DNA from: an uncultured Bacteroides sp.
GTDB lineage: Bacteria; Bacteroidota; Bacteroidia; Bacteroidales; Bacteroidaceae
Length of the DNA stretch: 43,841 bases
NCBI GenBank assembly: GCA_945607605.1
Contig: CALYZE010000016.1
Span: 1-43,841, forward strand
Direction of reading: 5' to 3'
Under the pieces are notes generated by a model. It saw nothing but the letters and a program-made list of their open reading frames with translations. It was not told the origin of the DNA and did not search any database. Of this stretch, positions 31,833 to 40,545 are shown one piece after another. The position numbers were made by a program, and so were the translations under genes. Numbering within the stretch: position 1 is the stretch's first letter; every line of letters begins with the position of its first letter.

Positions 31833-34703
31833 TCATTGGCTAAATTTCTGTAAGAAACCAGTCAGGTTCTCCCCTTCTTCCAATCCCAACTTCTTCCGCA
31901 AGCGATAACGACTAATTTCCACTCCTCGAACGGATATATTTAGTAATGGAGCAATTTCTTTGGTGAGCAAATTCATTTTGATATAGGCACAGAGCAGTTT
32001 CTCTTTATTGTTCAGGTCGGGGTAAGACTCCTCCAGATGTTTGAAAAAATTGTGATGTACAAAATCAAAAGTGGTTTGAAATGCTTGTAAATCATCATCG
32101 TGCTCAATGTTTGTCGAGATTTGTCCCTGCAAACGTACAATTCGGCGACGGAGCGAAGCTTGATCATTCTCGCTAAGAGAATGGGATATACTGTCCACAC
32201 CTTTCTTAAGCTCCAGGAGCATCTCGTTCTTCCGCACTATGTTCAGTGAGGTGCGTACCAATTCTTCCGATTTATACTTCAGCTCAGACTGTAGGTTTTC
32301 TGCTTCCAGAAGGCCAATTCTTTGATCTTTCAGTTCGCTCTCTTTCTTAAATTCCTGTTGTTGGTGATAAATCTCCAGCTCTTTCTGCATCAGCAGAAGT
32401 TTTCTGCCACGCACAACACGCCGACGGATATAGTAAAGCAGAAGAGCTACTACCCAGATATATCCCAGATAACTCCACCAAGTACGGTACCAAGGTGGAA
32501 GAATTTCAAAAGAGAAAGAAGTCATAGGAAAATCATCGGCTTTAGCTGTCATCAGCCTTACACTGAAAGTATATTTCCCTTCACGCAAACCCGTAAACTC
32601 TTTCGTGTATTTTTCGCTATATTCACTCCAATCCCCTTCCTTGCCATTCATACTCAAACGATAAGAAAAAAGAGTCGGCTGAGACAAAGCGTAATCATTG
32701 ACACTATACTCTATACGAAGCGAATTGGAGGCATAAGGAATAACCAAGGTTTCATGCCCGTAATGATAACTACGACCATATATCAGTGAATCCCGCCGTC
32801 CGGTGAGATATACATGACGAATTTGCAAGGATAAGAAATTCTTTTGGGAGGACACTGAAGACAAATCCATTTGAGAGTACCCGTCTTCCGTACTGATAAT
32901 AGCATTATCATCTATTACCGACACACTCTCAAAATTTTCGATTAAAGCTCCTTTCAAAAAACACTCAGGTTGAGAAACATACTTCTTCTTCTCTTTGCTA
33001 TAACGCATTAATTTCAGAATTCCTCCGGACGCATACCAAATGTTGTGTCCAATATCTTCCGATATATAGGTATAGGCTGTTTCTCCATCAAGCAACCGTT
33101 CCATTTCATCATACTTCACCAGACTGTCTTTTGCCTGATCAAATCTCCACAGACCATACCGGGAAGCCACGACTATCTCCTTTCCTATCCATGACAATTG
33201 TGCATCATAATCCATAGGGAAATGATTGTATCTCTTTTCCTGTCTCACTTTGCGCAAATCATCTGAAAGCAATAGTCGGTTCACTCCCCTTCCTTTGTTT
33301 GTTACCCACAGAAAAGTAGAACTCTCTGCCAAAAGACTCTTACAAGAGATATCACAGTTCTCTATTTTCGTGATGACCTTCCAACGTCCTTGCTGTTTCA
33401 TCAGCAAATAAAGTCCCCGGTTCACACCATACGTTCCGGCTATCAACACATCCTCATGATTGGGTAGAGCAACGAGGCTACGTACCCCTTTAATATCTCC
33501 CACACGTTCCATGACCCCCTCATCGATAAGAAAGACACCTTCATCCGAAGCACAGAAAAGCTTGTCGTCGTAAGGCAAAAATGACCATGTTTGTCCCTCT
33601 GTACCTTTTATAAATTCCATTGGTGCATTTTCTTCTGGAGTATTAGGAAATACCGTGCGGTAAACACCTTGATTGGTTCCTAGATAAAGAGCATTTTGGT
33701 AGTAACAAGAAGCATAGCCGGAACCAATCAACGAACTCCCCCCATGAAGAGAGAAAAGTTGAGAATTGAGCTGTATATAGTCGATACCATTGTCTAATGC
33801 AAGCCAGAGATTTCCTTCGATATCGAACAGAAGTCCGTACACTGTTTTATTTTGTAAACCACCGTCTGTAGAAATGTGTTTGGAGGCACCAGACTCTAAA
33901 TCCAATAAGTATACCCCATCTTGAATCGAACCCAAAGCCAGCAGAGAACCTTTTATATCAGCACAAAAAATCTGCTTTTGCAAAAGAAAACTTTCATCAG
34001 CCACGGCCTGTTTTCGTAAATGAAGTCCATCATACATAAAAATGCCATGATTACGGGTTATCAGCAAGAGGTTGCCTTTATAAGGCAACATGGTTACAAT
34101 CTTAAAAGTATTGATCCATTCTGTTCCAGGTACCGGAGTCATAGTTGCCCCGTCTAGAACAGATAAACCTGTATCTGAAGAAACGTATAATTTATGATTG
34201 AATAAGGCAGCACACGAAATTTGATTCTTATAATCTACGTATTCCATTTGCCCGTTTTTCAGATAAAAGATGTAACGATCGGCCTGAAAATAGATTTGCG
34301 GACCATCTACCAAAATATTTCTGATCACTCCGATATTAAGGAAGGATAGCAAACTGTCAGATAACTGTTGATAACTCAATCCTCCCAAATTGTCTGGTTC
34401 AAAATAACCAAGCTGGCCGATTCCACCGACATAAATTTTGCCGTCATCCCCTTTCTTTACTGCTCGTAGCTTGGCATTTCTAACAGAATAAGTGTTCCAA
34501 TTCATGCCATCAAATTCTACCAACCCTTTATTATTGGCTATATACATCCACCCATTATCATGTTGCGCTAGCATCCAGTTCTGAGTTCCTGCCTGATAAG
34601 TATGTCGAGTATAGTTTGTAACAGGATATTGCCAACCGGCATTTGACGGGACACTCACCATTAAAATTAAGAAAAAAGAAAGATAAAAGTGCTTTGGTTT
34701 CAT
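31833..34703 (-). CDS. Membrane-spanning propeller/Y_Y_Y/HTH transcriptional regulator of the PUL
   Basis: The 956-residue protein has, in order: a signal peptide (1-22); a long periplasmic propeller-like region with repeats such as GMNWNTYSVRNAKLRAVKKGDDGKIYVGG and GLLFDIEGNLWLALDNGIDYI; a Y_Y_Y-type beta domain ending in EGKYTFSVRLMTA; one membrane helix (about 742-760, WWSYLGYIWVVALLLYYI); a cytoplasmic coiled coil (about 767-830); and a C-terminal LuxR-like helix-turn-helix (about 901-939, LLTKEIAPLLNISVRGVEISRYRLRKKL). No histidine-kinase or receiver domain is present, unlike hybrid two-component PUL regulators. It should sense a glycan fragment in the periplasm and act on DNA directly. 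It is divergent from susC, so it probably controls that operon. Confidence 0.85.
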   Translation of the reverse strand: MKPKHFYLSFFLILMVSVPSNAGWQYPVTNYTRHTYQAGTQNWMLAQHDNGWMYIANNKGLVEFDGMNWNTYSVRNAKLRAVKKGDDGKIYVGGIGQLGYFEPDNLGGLSYQQLSDSLLSFLNIGVIRNILVDGPQIYFQADRYIFYLKNGQMEYVDYKNQISCAALFNHKLYVSSDTGLSVLDGATMTPVPGTEWINTFKIVTMLPYKGNLLLITRNHGIFMYDGLHLRKQAVADESFLLQKQIFCADIKGSLLALGSIQDGVYLLDLESGASKHISTDGGLQNKTVYGLLFDIEGNLWLALDNGIDYIQLNSQLFSLHGGSSLIGSGYASCYYQNALYLGTNQGVYRTVFPNTPEENAPMEFIKGTEGQTWSFLPYDDKLFCASDEGVFLIDEGVMERVGDIKGVRSLVALPNHEDVLIAGTYGVNRGLYLLMKQQGRWKVITKIENCDISCKSLLAESSTFLWVTNKGRGVNRLLLSDDLRKVRQEKRYNHFPMDYDAQLSWIGKEIVVASRYGLWRFDQAKDSLVKYDEMERLLDGETAYTYISEDIGHNIWYASGGILKLMRYSKEKKKYVSQPECFLKGALIENFESVSVIDDNAIISTEDGYSQMDLSSVSSQKNFLSLQIRHVYLTGRRDSLIYGRSYHYGHETLVIPYASNSLRIEYSVNDYALSQPTLFSYRLSMNGKEGDWSEYSEKYTKEFTGLREGKYTFSVRLMTAKADDFPMTSFSFEILPPWYRTWWSYLGYIWVVALLLYYIRRRVVRGRKLLLMQKELEIYHQQQEFKKESELKDQRIGLLEAENLQSELKYKSEELVRTSLNIVRKNEMLLELKKGVDSISHSLSENDQASLRRRIVRLQGQISTNIEHDDDLQAFQTTFDFVHHNFFKHLEESYPDLNNKEKLLCAYIKMNLLTKEIAPLLNISVRGVEISRYRLRKKLGLEEGENLTGFLQKFSQ

Positions 34704-34730
34704 AGTAACAACATTTAAGGCTTACGGCAA

Positions 34731-34738
34731 CAAAGATA
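34731..34738 (-). promoter_or_regulatory. -7 box TATCTTTG for the regulator gene
   Basis: On the minus strand TATCTTTG fits the consensus exactly and would start transcription near 34725, about 22 bases before the regulator ATG. No -33 element is clear at the standard distance. Confidence 0.5.
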
Positions 34739-34760
34739 ATGACTTTCTGAAATAACACAC

Positions 34761-34835
34761 TCTGATGTACCTGTTTTTTACATAAATCATCTCATTATCA
34801 GATAAATAAAAAACACATATTCTCTTTCTGATGTA
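34761..34835. promoter_or_regulatory. Candidate regulator-binding region: direct repeats flanking a palindrome
   Basis: TCTGATGTA occurs at 34761-34769 and again at 34827-34835, 66 bases apart. TTATCAGATAA, an odd-centred palindrome, lies almost exactly midway (34795-34805). The region sits between the divergent regulator and susC promoters, where the regulator would be expected to bind. Confidence 0.4.
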
Positions 34836-34900
34836 ATTAAAACAAAGGGTTGAGAAATTTTTGAAGTAATGATTCTTATATATTCAAACATGAACATGCT

Positions 34901-34908
34901 TAGCTTTG
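34901..34908 (+). promoter_or_regulatory. -7 box TAGCTTTG for the susC-susD operon
   Basis: TAGCTTTGC fits the consensus and would begin transcription near 34915, about 38 bases before susC. A -33 element is missing, as expected for an activator-dependent PUL promoter. Confidence 0.45.
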
Positions 34909-34952
34909 CCCCTGTCTAAAAGCACAATTATTAATAATTAAATCTATGTATT

Positions 34953-37900
34953 ATGAGAAAAAAGATTTTTTCTTGGAAACTGATGCAACTGCTATTACCA
35001 GTATATTGCATACTTTTTCTCTCTAATTTAGGGGCATTTGCTCAGAACAACATCTCCATTACAGGACAAGTGGTAGATGCTGAAAACCAAGAACAGCTTA
35101 TTGGTGTATCCATTCAAGAAAAAGGTACCACCAACGGCGTTATTACAGATATTGATGGAAACTTTACACTACAAGTCACTTCAGGTTCCACCGTTGTATT
35201 CTCTTATATAGGATATAAATCATTAGAAATGAAAGCATCCGACGTAAAAGGTATCATCAAAATGGCGGAAGATTCTGAAACTTTGCAGGAAGTAGTAGTC
35301 GTAGGATACGGTGTACAGAAAAAGGTAAATCTTTCAGGATCTGTATCGGCTATAGAAGGGGATAAAATTGCCGCCAAGCCATCGAGTAATGCTCTCGCTG
35401 CCCTTCAAGGTGAATTACCAGGTGTCACCATTACACGTAACAGCGGACAGCCGGGTAGTGAGACATCAGGCATGCAGATCCGAGGTGCCTCATCAGTCAA
35501 CAAAACTTCTACTCTGATATTGATTGACGGCATAGAAGGCGACTTGGCATTAGTCAACCCCAACGACATCGAATCTATCTCTGTATTGAAAGATGCTGCT
35601 TCTTGTGCCATTTACGGAGCTCGTGCCGCAGCCGGCGTAGTGCTTGTGACTACAAAAAACGGAACAGAAGGCAAACCTCGTATTACCTACAACGGCTACT
35701 ATGGCTTTAACACACCCGGAAACATGCCCGAACGTCTTACAGCCTGGGAAGAACAGTATTTTATTGACCAAAGTCGTGTTCCGACTACAGGTAAGACGGA
35801 ATGGACGGCCGAGAAAGCTTCTTGGGTAGGCAACCCGAACTTCAATTCACGTCCTTTATCCAACGGTCGCTGGGACCTCTTTGAAGCAACCAACTGGGTA
35901 GCTGAAGGTACCAAGAAAAGCACGGCACAGCAAAATCATGCCGTCTCTGTTAGCGGAGGTAGCAAAAACATGAATTACATCTTATCTGCCAACTATTACA
36001 CCAAAAACGGATTACTAAAGTATGGTACGGACAACAACGACCGCTACAACCTATTAGCCAAAATAAATACTACCATCAACAAGTTTGTAGATTTAGGTTT
36101 GAACGTACAATACCAATCCTCTGAAGTCGAACAACCCTCCTATGGTTCTACAGGTTTATTCTACCTACTCTATTCCAGCCGTGGACGCCAATCTATCTAT
36201 AATCCCGAAGGCGACCAGAGTGGCAGTATCTATAATGGCGACTTACAGGCCAATGCCATTGATATAATGAAAAATGGAGGTTCCCAAAACACGAAGTATG
36301 AAGCTTTTACTGGTAAGGCAAACTTAACCATAAAAGACGTTATTAAAGGTTTGCGCCTCAATCTGAGTGCTTCACGCAAAGCAGGCTACTACATGGCAAA
36401 CAGTGTTACTCGTACCCTCTATTGGAAAGATCGCTTTGGAACCAGTGTCCGCAACAGCTATGGAACTCCGAACTCACTTTATAAGAAGAAAAATTCCAGC
36501 TATCATGATCTAGTAGAAGCTACTGCCAACTATACATTCAGTTTACAGGATAACTCTCATAACTTTAATGTTCTGGCCGGTACTTCTTACGAAAGATATC
36601 GTAAAGATGAAATGGATGCGACAGCCAGCAACATGAACTCCAATGACTTCTTTTCATTCAACTATTATGATTCTTCCATAAACACCAACACTCAAATTGG
36701 TGACAACATTGAACCATGGAAAATGATGTCCTACTTTGGACGTATCAACTACAACTTCAAAGAACGTTATTTGCTGGAAGCCAACGTACGTTACGATGGA
36801 AGCTCTCGCTTAACTCCCGATAAGCGTTGGAAAGCATTTCCCTCTGTATCCGCTGCTTGGCGTATCAGCGAAGAAAGTTGGTTTAAAGTGGATTGGATAA
36901 GCCAGTTGAAGCTGCGTGCTTCTTGGGGACAGTTAGGTAATGGAGCCATCTTAGGACTCTATGATTACATCCCATTAATCAATAATCAACAAAGCAATAT
37001 GCCTCCCACTTATATGGGTGAAAAATGGTTCTATCAAGCCAACTTAGCTTCTAAAGAAAAAACGTGGGAAACCATTGAAACGACCAATATCGGCATTGAT
37101 TTCGGTTTTCTCAATAACCGTTTGAATGGTAGCTTTGAATATTACTGGAAATACAATAATGACATGCTTTCTTCTCTTCAATTACCCCATCAGATAGGTA
37201 TTAATGTTCCTAAGATGAATATCGGGCAATTGAAAACCTGGGGATGGGATTTCAACATCGGTTGGAAAGATCAAATCAAGGAAGTGAGCTATCAAGTCAA
37301 TGTCAACATCTCCGACAGTGACAATAAACTGATGGAGTATGACGGTGCCAGCAACCTTTATGCCGGTTCGATAGGCTTATTGGAAGGTCATGCCCTCAAT
37401 ACCATTTGGGGTTACAAGACCGATGGATTCTGGAAAAGTCGCGATGAGTACTTGAAATACAAAGAAGAAAACCCCGGTTACAAATCATTTAATGACGGAA
37501 AAATAGACGGTGGCGACGTAAAATATGTAGCACAAGGCAAACCTGACCATGAAATTGGGGTGGGTGGTGCCACACTTGAAGATTCAGGTGACCTGATATA
37601 CCTTGGCAACTCTAATCCACGCTATCTCTATGGTATTAACTTGGCTGCCCAATGGAAAGGTTTCGACATCTCCATCATGTTTCAAGGTGTAGGCAAACGC
37701 AAAGTAGTCATTGATCCTTCTGCATTCGCACCTCTCTATCAAGACTATATGATGCCGTGGACTATCCACCGTGACTATTGGACAGAAGAGAATCCAAATG
37801 CTTTCTGGCCGCGAATTTACCAGTACAAAGGCAATGATTTCAACTTCATGACTTCAGATAAATGGGTGCAGAACGGCGCTTATATCCGCCTGAAGAACGT

Positions 37901-38090
37901 AACCTTGGGTTATACACTTCCTGTTCTGAAGAAGCATGTAGAACGGATCAGAATCTATGCTACCGGAGAAGACATCTGGGAACACAGCAATATGCTCTCC
38001 GTATTTGACCCGGAAATCGGCAACAAAGCCAACAGAAACATTTATCCGTTCTTCCGTACCTGGACAATCGGTTTAAACCTAACATTCTAA
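34953..38090 (+). CDS. SusC/RagA-family TonB-dependent outer-membrane transporter
   Basis: The 1045-residue protein imports glycan oligosaccharides across the outer membrane using TonB energy. The order is: signal peptide (1-30, ending GAFAQ); a carboxypeptidase-regulatory-like domain (about 34-105, ITGQVVDAENQEQLIGVSIQEKG ... SYIGYKSLEM); the SusC signature LQEVVVVGYGVQKKVNLSGSV; a plug domain (about 120-230, with GVTITRNSGQPGSETSGMQIRGASS); and a long beta-barrel ending in the aromatic terminus TWTIGLNLTF. It is followed after 15 bases by susD. It is the first structural gene of the PUL. The transported glycan is not evident from the sequence. Confidence 0.95.
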   Translation: MRKKIFSWKLMQLLLPVYCILFLSNLGAFAQNNISITGQVVDAENQEQLIGVSIQEKGTTNGVITDIDGNFTLQVTSGSTVVFSYIGYKSLEMKASDVKGIIKMAEDSETLQEVVVVGYGVQKKVNLSGSVSAIEGDKIAAKPSSNALAALQGELPGVTITRNSGQPGSETSGMQIRGASSVNKTSTLILIDGIEGDLALVNPNDIESISVLKDAASCAIYGARAAAGVVLVTTKNGTEGKPRITYNGYYGFNTPGNMPERLTAWEEQYFIDQSRVPTTGKTEWTAEKASWVGNPNFNSRPLSNGRWDLFEATNWVAEGTKKSTAQQNHAVSVSGGSKNMNYILSANYYTKNGLLKYGTDNNDRYNLLAKINTTINKFVDLGLNVQYQSSEVEQPSYGSTGLFYLLYSSRGRQSIYNPEGDQSGSIYNGDLQANAIDIMKNGGSQNTKYEAFTGKANLTIKDVIKGLRLNLSASRKAGYYMANSVTRTLYWKDRFGTSVRNSYGTPNSLYKKKNSSYHDLVEATANYTFSLQDNSHNFNVLAGTSYERYRKDEMDATASNMNSNDFFSFNYYDSSINTNTQIGDNIEPWKMMSYFGRINYNFKERYLLEANVRYDGSSRLTPDKRWKAFPSVSAAWRISEESWFKVDWISQLKLRASWGQLGNGAILGLYDYIPLINNQQSNMPPTYMGEKWFYQANLASKEKTWETIETTNIGIDFGFLNNRLNGSFEYYWKYNNDMLSSLQLPHQIGINVPKMNIGQLKTWGWDFNIGWKDQIKEVSYQVNVNISDSDNKLMEYDGASNLYAGSIGLLEGHALNTIWGYKTDGFWKSRDEYLKYKEENPGYKSFNDGKIDGGDVKYVAQGKPDHEIGVGGATLEDSGDLIYLGNSNPRYLYGINLAAQWKGFDISIMFQGVGKRKVVIDPSAFAPLYQDYMMPWTIHRDYWTEENPNAFWPRIYQYKGNDFNFMTSDKWVQNGAYIRLKNVTLGYTLPVLKKHVERIRIYATGEDIWEHSNMLSVFDPEIGNKANRNIYPFFRTWTIGLNLTF

Positions 38091-38105
38091 ATCCTATAGA
38101 TGATC

Positions 38106-39782
38106 ATGAAAAAGATATATGCATTATTCGCAGTTGCTCTATGCTTTGCCGGTTGCTCGCTGGATATAGAGCCTGAAACAACATTGGCAGACACCAACTT
38201 CTGGAAATCAGAAACCGACTTGCGCGGTGCCTGTAACAGATTGTATATTGATCTACCCGGTTTCTCACATGACAAACGCTCGGACGAACTTGTCGGTCCC
38301 AATCAGAACGGAATATCCAGTGGCAACCGCAGTGTACCCGGCACCTCTAACGACTGGACCTATCCTTACGACCGTATCGGAGTGTGTAATAATATCATCG
38401 TTAAAGGTGAAACCGCTCCCATATCTCAAAATATTAAAAATCGCTGGACAGCCGAAGCTCGTTTCTTCCGTGCTTATCATTACTTCGATTTAGTAAGTAA
38501 GTATGGTAATGTACCCCTGATTCTGAAAGTATTCGATTCTACCAGTGATCCTGACATCAAACGTGCCCGTGATCCTCGGGAAGAGATCATCCAACAATGT
38601 TATGAAGACCTTGCATTCGCTTTGGAGCATTTACCGAAAATAGACAAACTAACAGGTTCCGATTGGGGACGTGTTTCAAAGTCTGCTGCTCTTGGCCTGC
38701 TCGTTCGTATCGGATTGTATGAAGGTACACACAAAAAATACCATCAAACACCTGGTGGTGACTATAAGGCTCACTTGAAGAAAGCTATCGATGCTGCCGA
38801 AACCATGATTTATACTGAGAAAAAACACTCTCTCTATCCTAACTTTACAGATTTATTCCTTTTTGCCGGTGAAGGAGAGAGCAATAAAGAAAGTGTATTC
38901 GTTAAGATTTACGGACCCAATGATGCAGGCATCATCATACACGGCAATTCTCGTGGATTGGAAAACACTGCCGCCGTAACTCGTAGCATGGTAGATAATT
39001 TCCTCTATTCAGACGGACTTCCTCGTGAAAAATCGCCGCTGGTAGTACGCCCGGAAGTAAAATACAGCGACGTCCTTGATAATCGCGACCCCCGTCTCGC
39101 CATGACCCTCTATTCTGTGGGTGAGCAAGCATACAAAGGAGCCTATACTCCTTTCAAGACAGATGATCAGGCACACGGTTACGGCTATCCCATCAAAAAA
39201 GGCTTTATTATGAGCGAATGGTCTACCAACAGTAAAGAAGTGCTGGACAAGATTATCATCCGTTACGCCGAAGTTCTAATTTCTTATGCCGAAGCTCTCT
39301 ATGAATACAATGGAAATATTAGTGATGAGAAATTAGATGAAACAATCAATACGGTACGTCGTCGTTCAGGTTTCACCCAAGCGTTAACCAATGCTTTTGT
39401 ACAAACCAACGCACTGAACATGCTCAATGAGATCCGTCGGGAACGTATGGTTGAATTCATTGACGAAGGATTGCATTACGACGACATCATTCGTTGGAAG
39501 ACCGCCGAAAAAGTATTGCCGAATGCTGTTCTCGGATTACTCTACAATGCGGATGAAACACCCGTCAAAGAAAAAGAGTTAGGTGGACGTCTGACAGATG
39601 CCGAAGGCAATTACAAGGGAGAAAAGCTATACGATCAAGGTAATATCTTCGTTATTGAAGAGAGCCACTCACGCAACTTTGATCCGAAAAGAGATTATCT
39701 CTACCCTGTACCTACCTATGAAATCAGTACTTCCGGAGGACAAATCGAACAAAATCCTAATTGGGGAAATGCAAAGAATTAA
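38106..39782 (+). CDS. SusD/RagB-family glycan-binding lipoprotein
   Basis: A 558-residue surface lipoprotein with signal MKKIYALFAVALCFAGC (lipidated Cys near 17), then SLDIEPETTLADTNFWKSETDLRGACNRLY, the usual SusD start. TPR-like helices follow (WTAEARFFRAYHYFDLVSKYGNVPLI, SKSAALGLLVRIGLYEGTH), and the C-terminal block has INTVRRRSGF, LNEIRRERMVEFIDEGLHYDDIIRWKTAEKVLPN and YLYPVPTYEI. SusD caps the SusC barrel and delivers the glycan. ATG 38106 gives a clean signal peptide; an ATG at 38100 adds two residues. It lies 15 bases after susC and 25 bases before the next lipoprotein gene. Confidence 0.95.
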   Translation: MKKIYALFAVALCFAGCSLDIEPETTLADTNFWKSETDLRGACNRLYIDLPGFSHDKRSDELVGPNQNGISSGNRSVPGTSNDWTYPYDRIGVCNNIIVKGETAPISQNIKNRWTAEARFFRAYHYFDLVSKYGNVPLILKVFDSTSDPDIKRARDPREEIIQQCYEDLAFALEHLPKIDKLTGSDWGRVSKSAALGLLVRIGLYEGTHKKYHQTPGGDYKAHLKKAIDAAETMIYTEKKHSLYPNFTDLFLFAGEGESNKESVFVKIYGPNDAGIIIHGNSRGLENTAAVTRSMVDNFLYSDGLPREKSPLVVRPEVKYSDVLDNRDPRLAMTLYSVGEQAYKGAYTPFKTDDQAHGYGYPIKKGFIMSEWSTNSKEVLDKIIIRYAEVLISYAEALYEYNGNISDEKLDETINTVRRRSGFTQALTNAFVQTNALNMLNEIRRERMVEFIDEGLHYDDIIRWKTAEKVLPNAVLGLLYNADETPVKEKELGGRLTDAEGNYKGEKLYDQGNIFVIEESHSRNFDPKRDYLYPVPTYEISTSGGQIEQNPNWGNAKN

Positions 39783-39807
39783 TCAGTATACTATACAAAA
39801 AAAGATT

Positions 39808-40377
39808 ATGAAAAAGTTAATGATATTTTTAATAATAATAGCCACTTGTGGCTTATTTGCCGGATGTGGTGATGACTGGAGCAACAATAATCCGGAAATG
39901 GAACATGTTTATTACTATGGATTGGGGAACATGAAGTTTCCCGGTGGGAATGAACTTCAATACAACGTCAAACAAGAGGAAACGGTAGAAATACCGACGT
40001 ACTTCTTTAGCGTGTACAAGCGTTCATACAGTCCGGCTGTTACTTATTACACGTCCGCCGTTCCACAGAACAAAGAGAATACAGAACCGCAGTTGGTTGC
40101 CGGAACCGATTATCAAGTGGTAGATAGCAAAGGTACCGTACTCACTCCAGATGCGACCAATGGTTACACTATGACCTGGCCAAACGCATTGCAAGGCAGT
40201 CAAAATGTATATATCAAGGCATTGAACGACAAAAAAGGAAAAGTACGTGTACTGACTTTTGATCCGACTAAGACCATTGACCCTACAGATGTAAGCACGA
40301 CTGTTATTACAAAAACAAAGGAATACGAAGTACGTGCTTTCAGTGAGAACTATTATGTTACAGTCATTATAAAATAG
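39808..40377 (+). CDS. Small PUL surface lipoprotein (SusE-position, unknown family)
   Basis: A 189-residue lipoprotein with signal MKKLMIFLIIIATCGLFAGC; a longer open frame back to 39598 only shadows susD. The mature part is beta-rich: YYYGLGNMKFPGGNELQYNV, VEIPTYFFSVYKRSYSPAVTYYTSAV, TYQVV-like strands and KGKVRVLTFDPTKTIDPTD. This resembles a single Ig-like or DUF1735-type domain, but no family is claimed. Its position directly after susD is where PULs often encode a surface glycan-binding protein (SGBP), so glycan binding at the cell surface is the likely role. Confidence 0.72.
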   Translation: MKKLMIFLIIIATCGLFAGCGDDWSNNNPEMEHVYYYGLGNMKFPGGNELQYNVKQEETVEIPTYFFSVYKRSYSPAVTYYTSAVPQNKENTEPQLVAGTDYQVVDSKGTVLTPDATNGYTMTWPNALQGSQNVYIKALNDKKGKVRVLTFDPTKTIDPTDVSTTVITKTKEYEVRAFSENYYVTVIIK

Positions 40378-40407
40378 TTTGACCTCCTTGTAAACCAGGT
40401 TCAAACT
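40376..40407 (+). other. Stem-loop across the stop codon region of the small lipoprotein gene
   Basis: AGTTTGACCT (40376-40385) pairs with AGGTTCAAACT (40397-40407), with one bulged base and an 11-base loop. The left arm begins inside the stop codon. No T-run follows, so it may be an mRNA processing or stabilising element separating the susCD message from the enzyme genes rather than a terminator. Confidence 0.35.
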
Positions 40408-40464
40408 TGGTATTCAGAAATAGAGCGGCGGACTCTCATTACATCAGTAACTCCCCTTAATCAG

Positions 40465-40472
40465 TTACTTTG
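40465..40472 (+). promoter_or_regulatory. Weak -7 box TTACTTTG before the GH2 gene
   Basis: TTACTTTG departs from TAnnTTTG at the second base. A start near 40479 would leave a leader of about 67 bases before ATG 40546 and exclude ATG 40477 as the start. It may give the enzyme genes an internal promoter. Confidence 0.25.
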
Positions 40473-40545
40473 TGCAATGAACGTATCCGCCGCCATTTCA
40501 GTCTTATTTCGGCCTTGTAATAACCCATATATCCCCCTCATTAGC

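Noticed and set aside
39598-39807. Longer start for the small PUL lipoprotein
   Set aside because: The upstream part overlaps the susD coding region; a clean lipoprotein signal starts at 39808.
40477-40545. ATG 40477 as the GH2 start
   Set aside because: It would place 23 residues ahead of the signal peptide and lies at the predicted transcription start.
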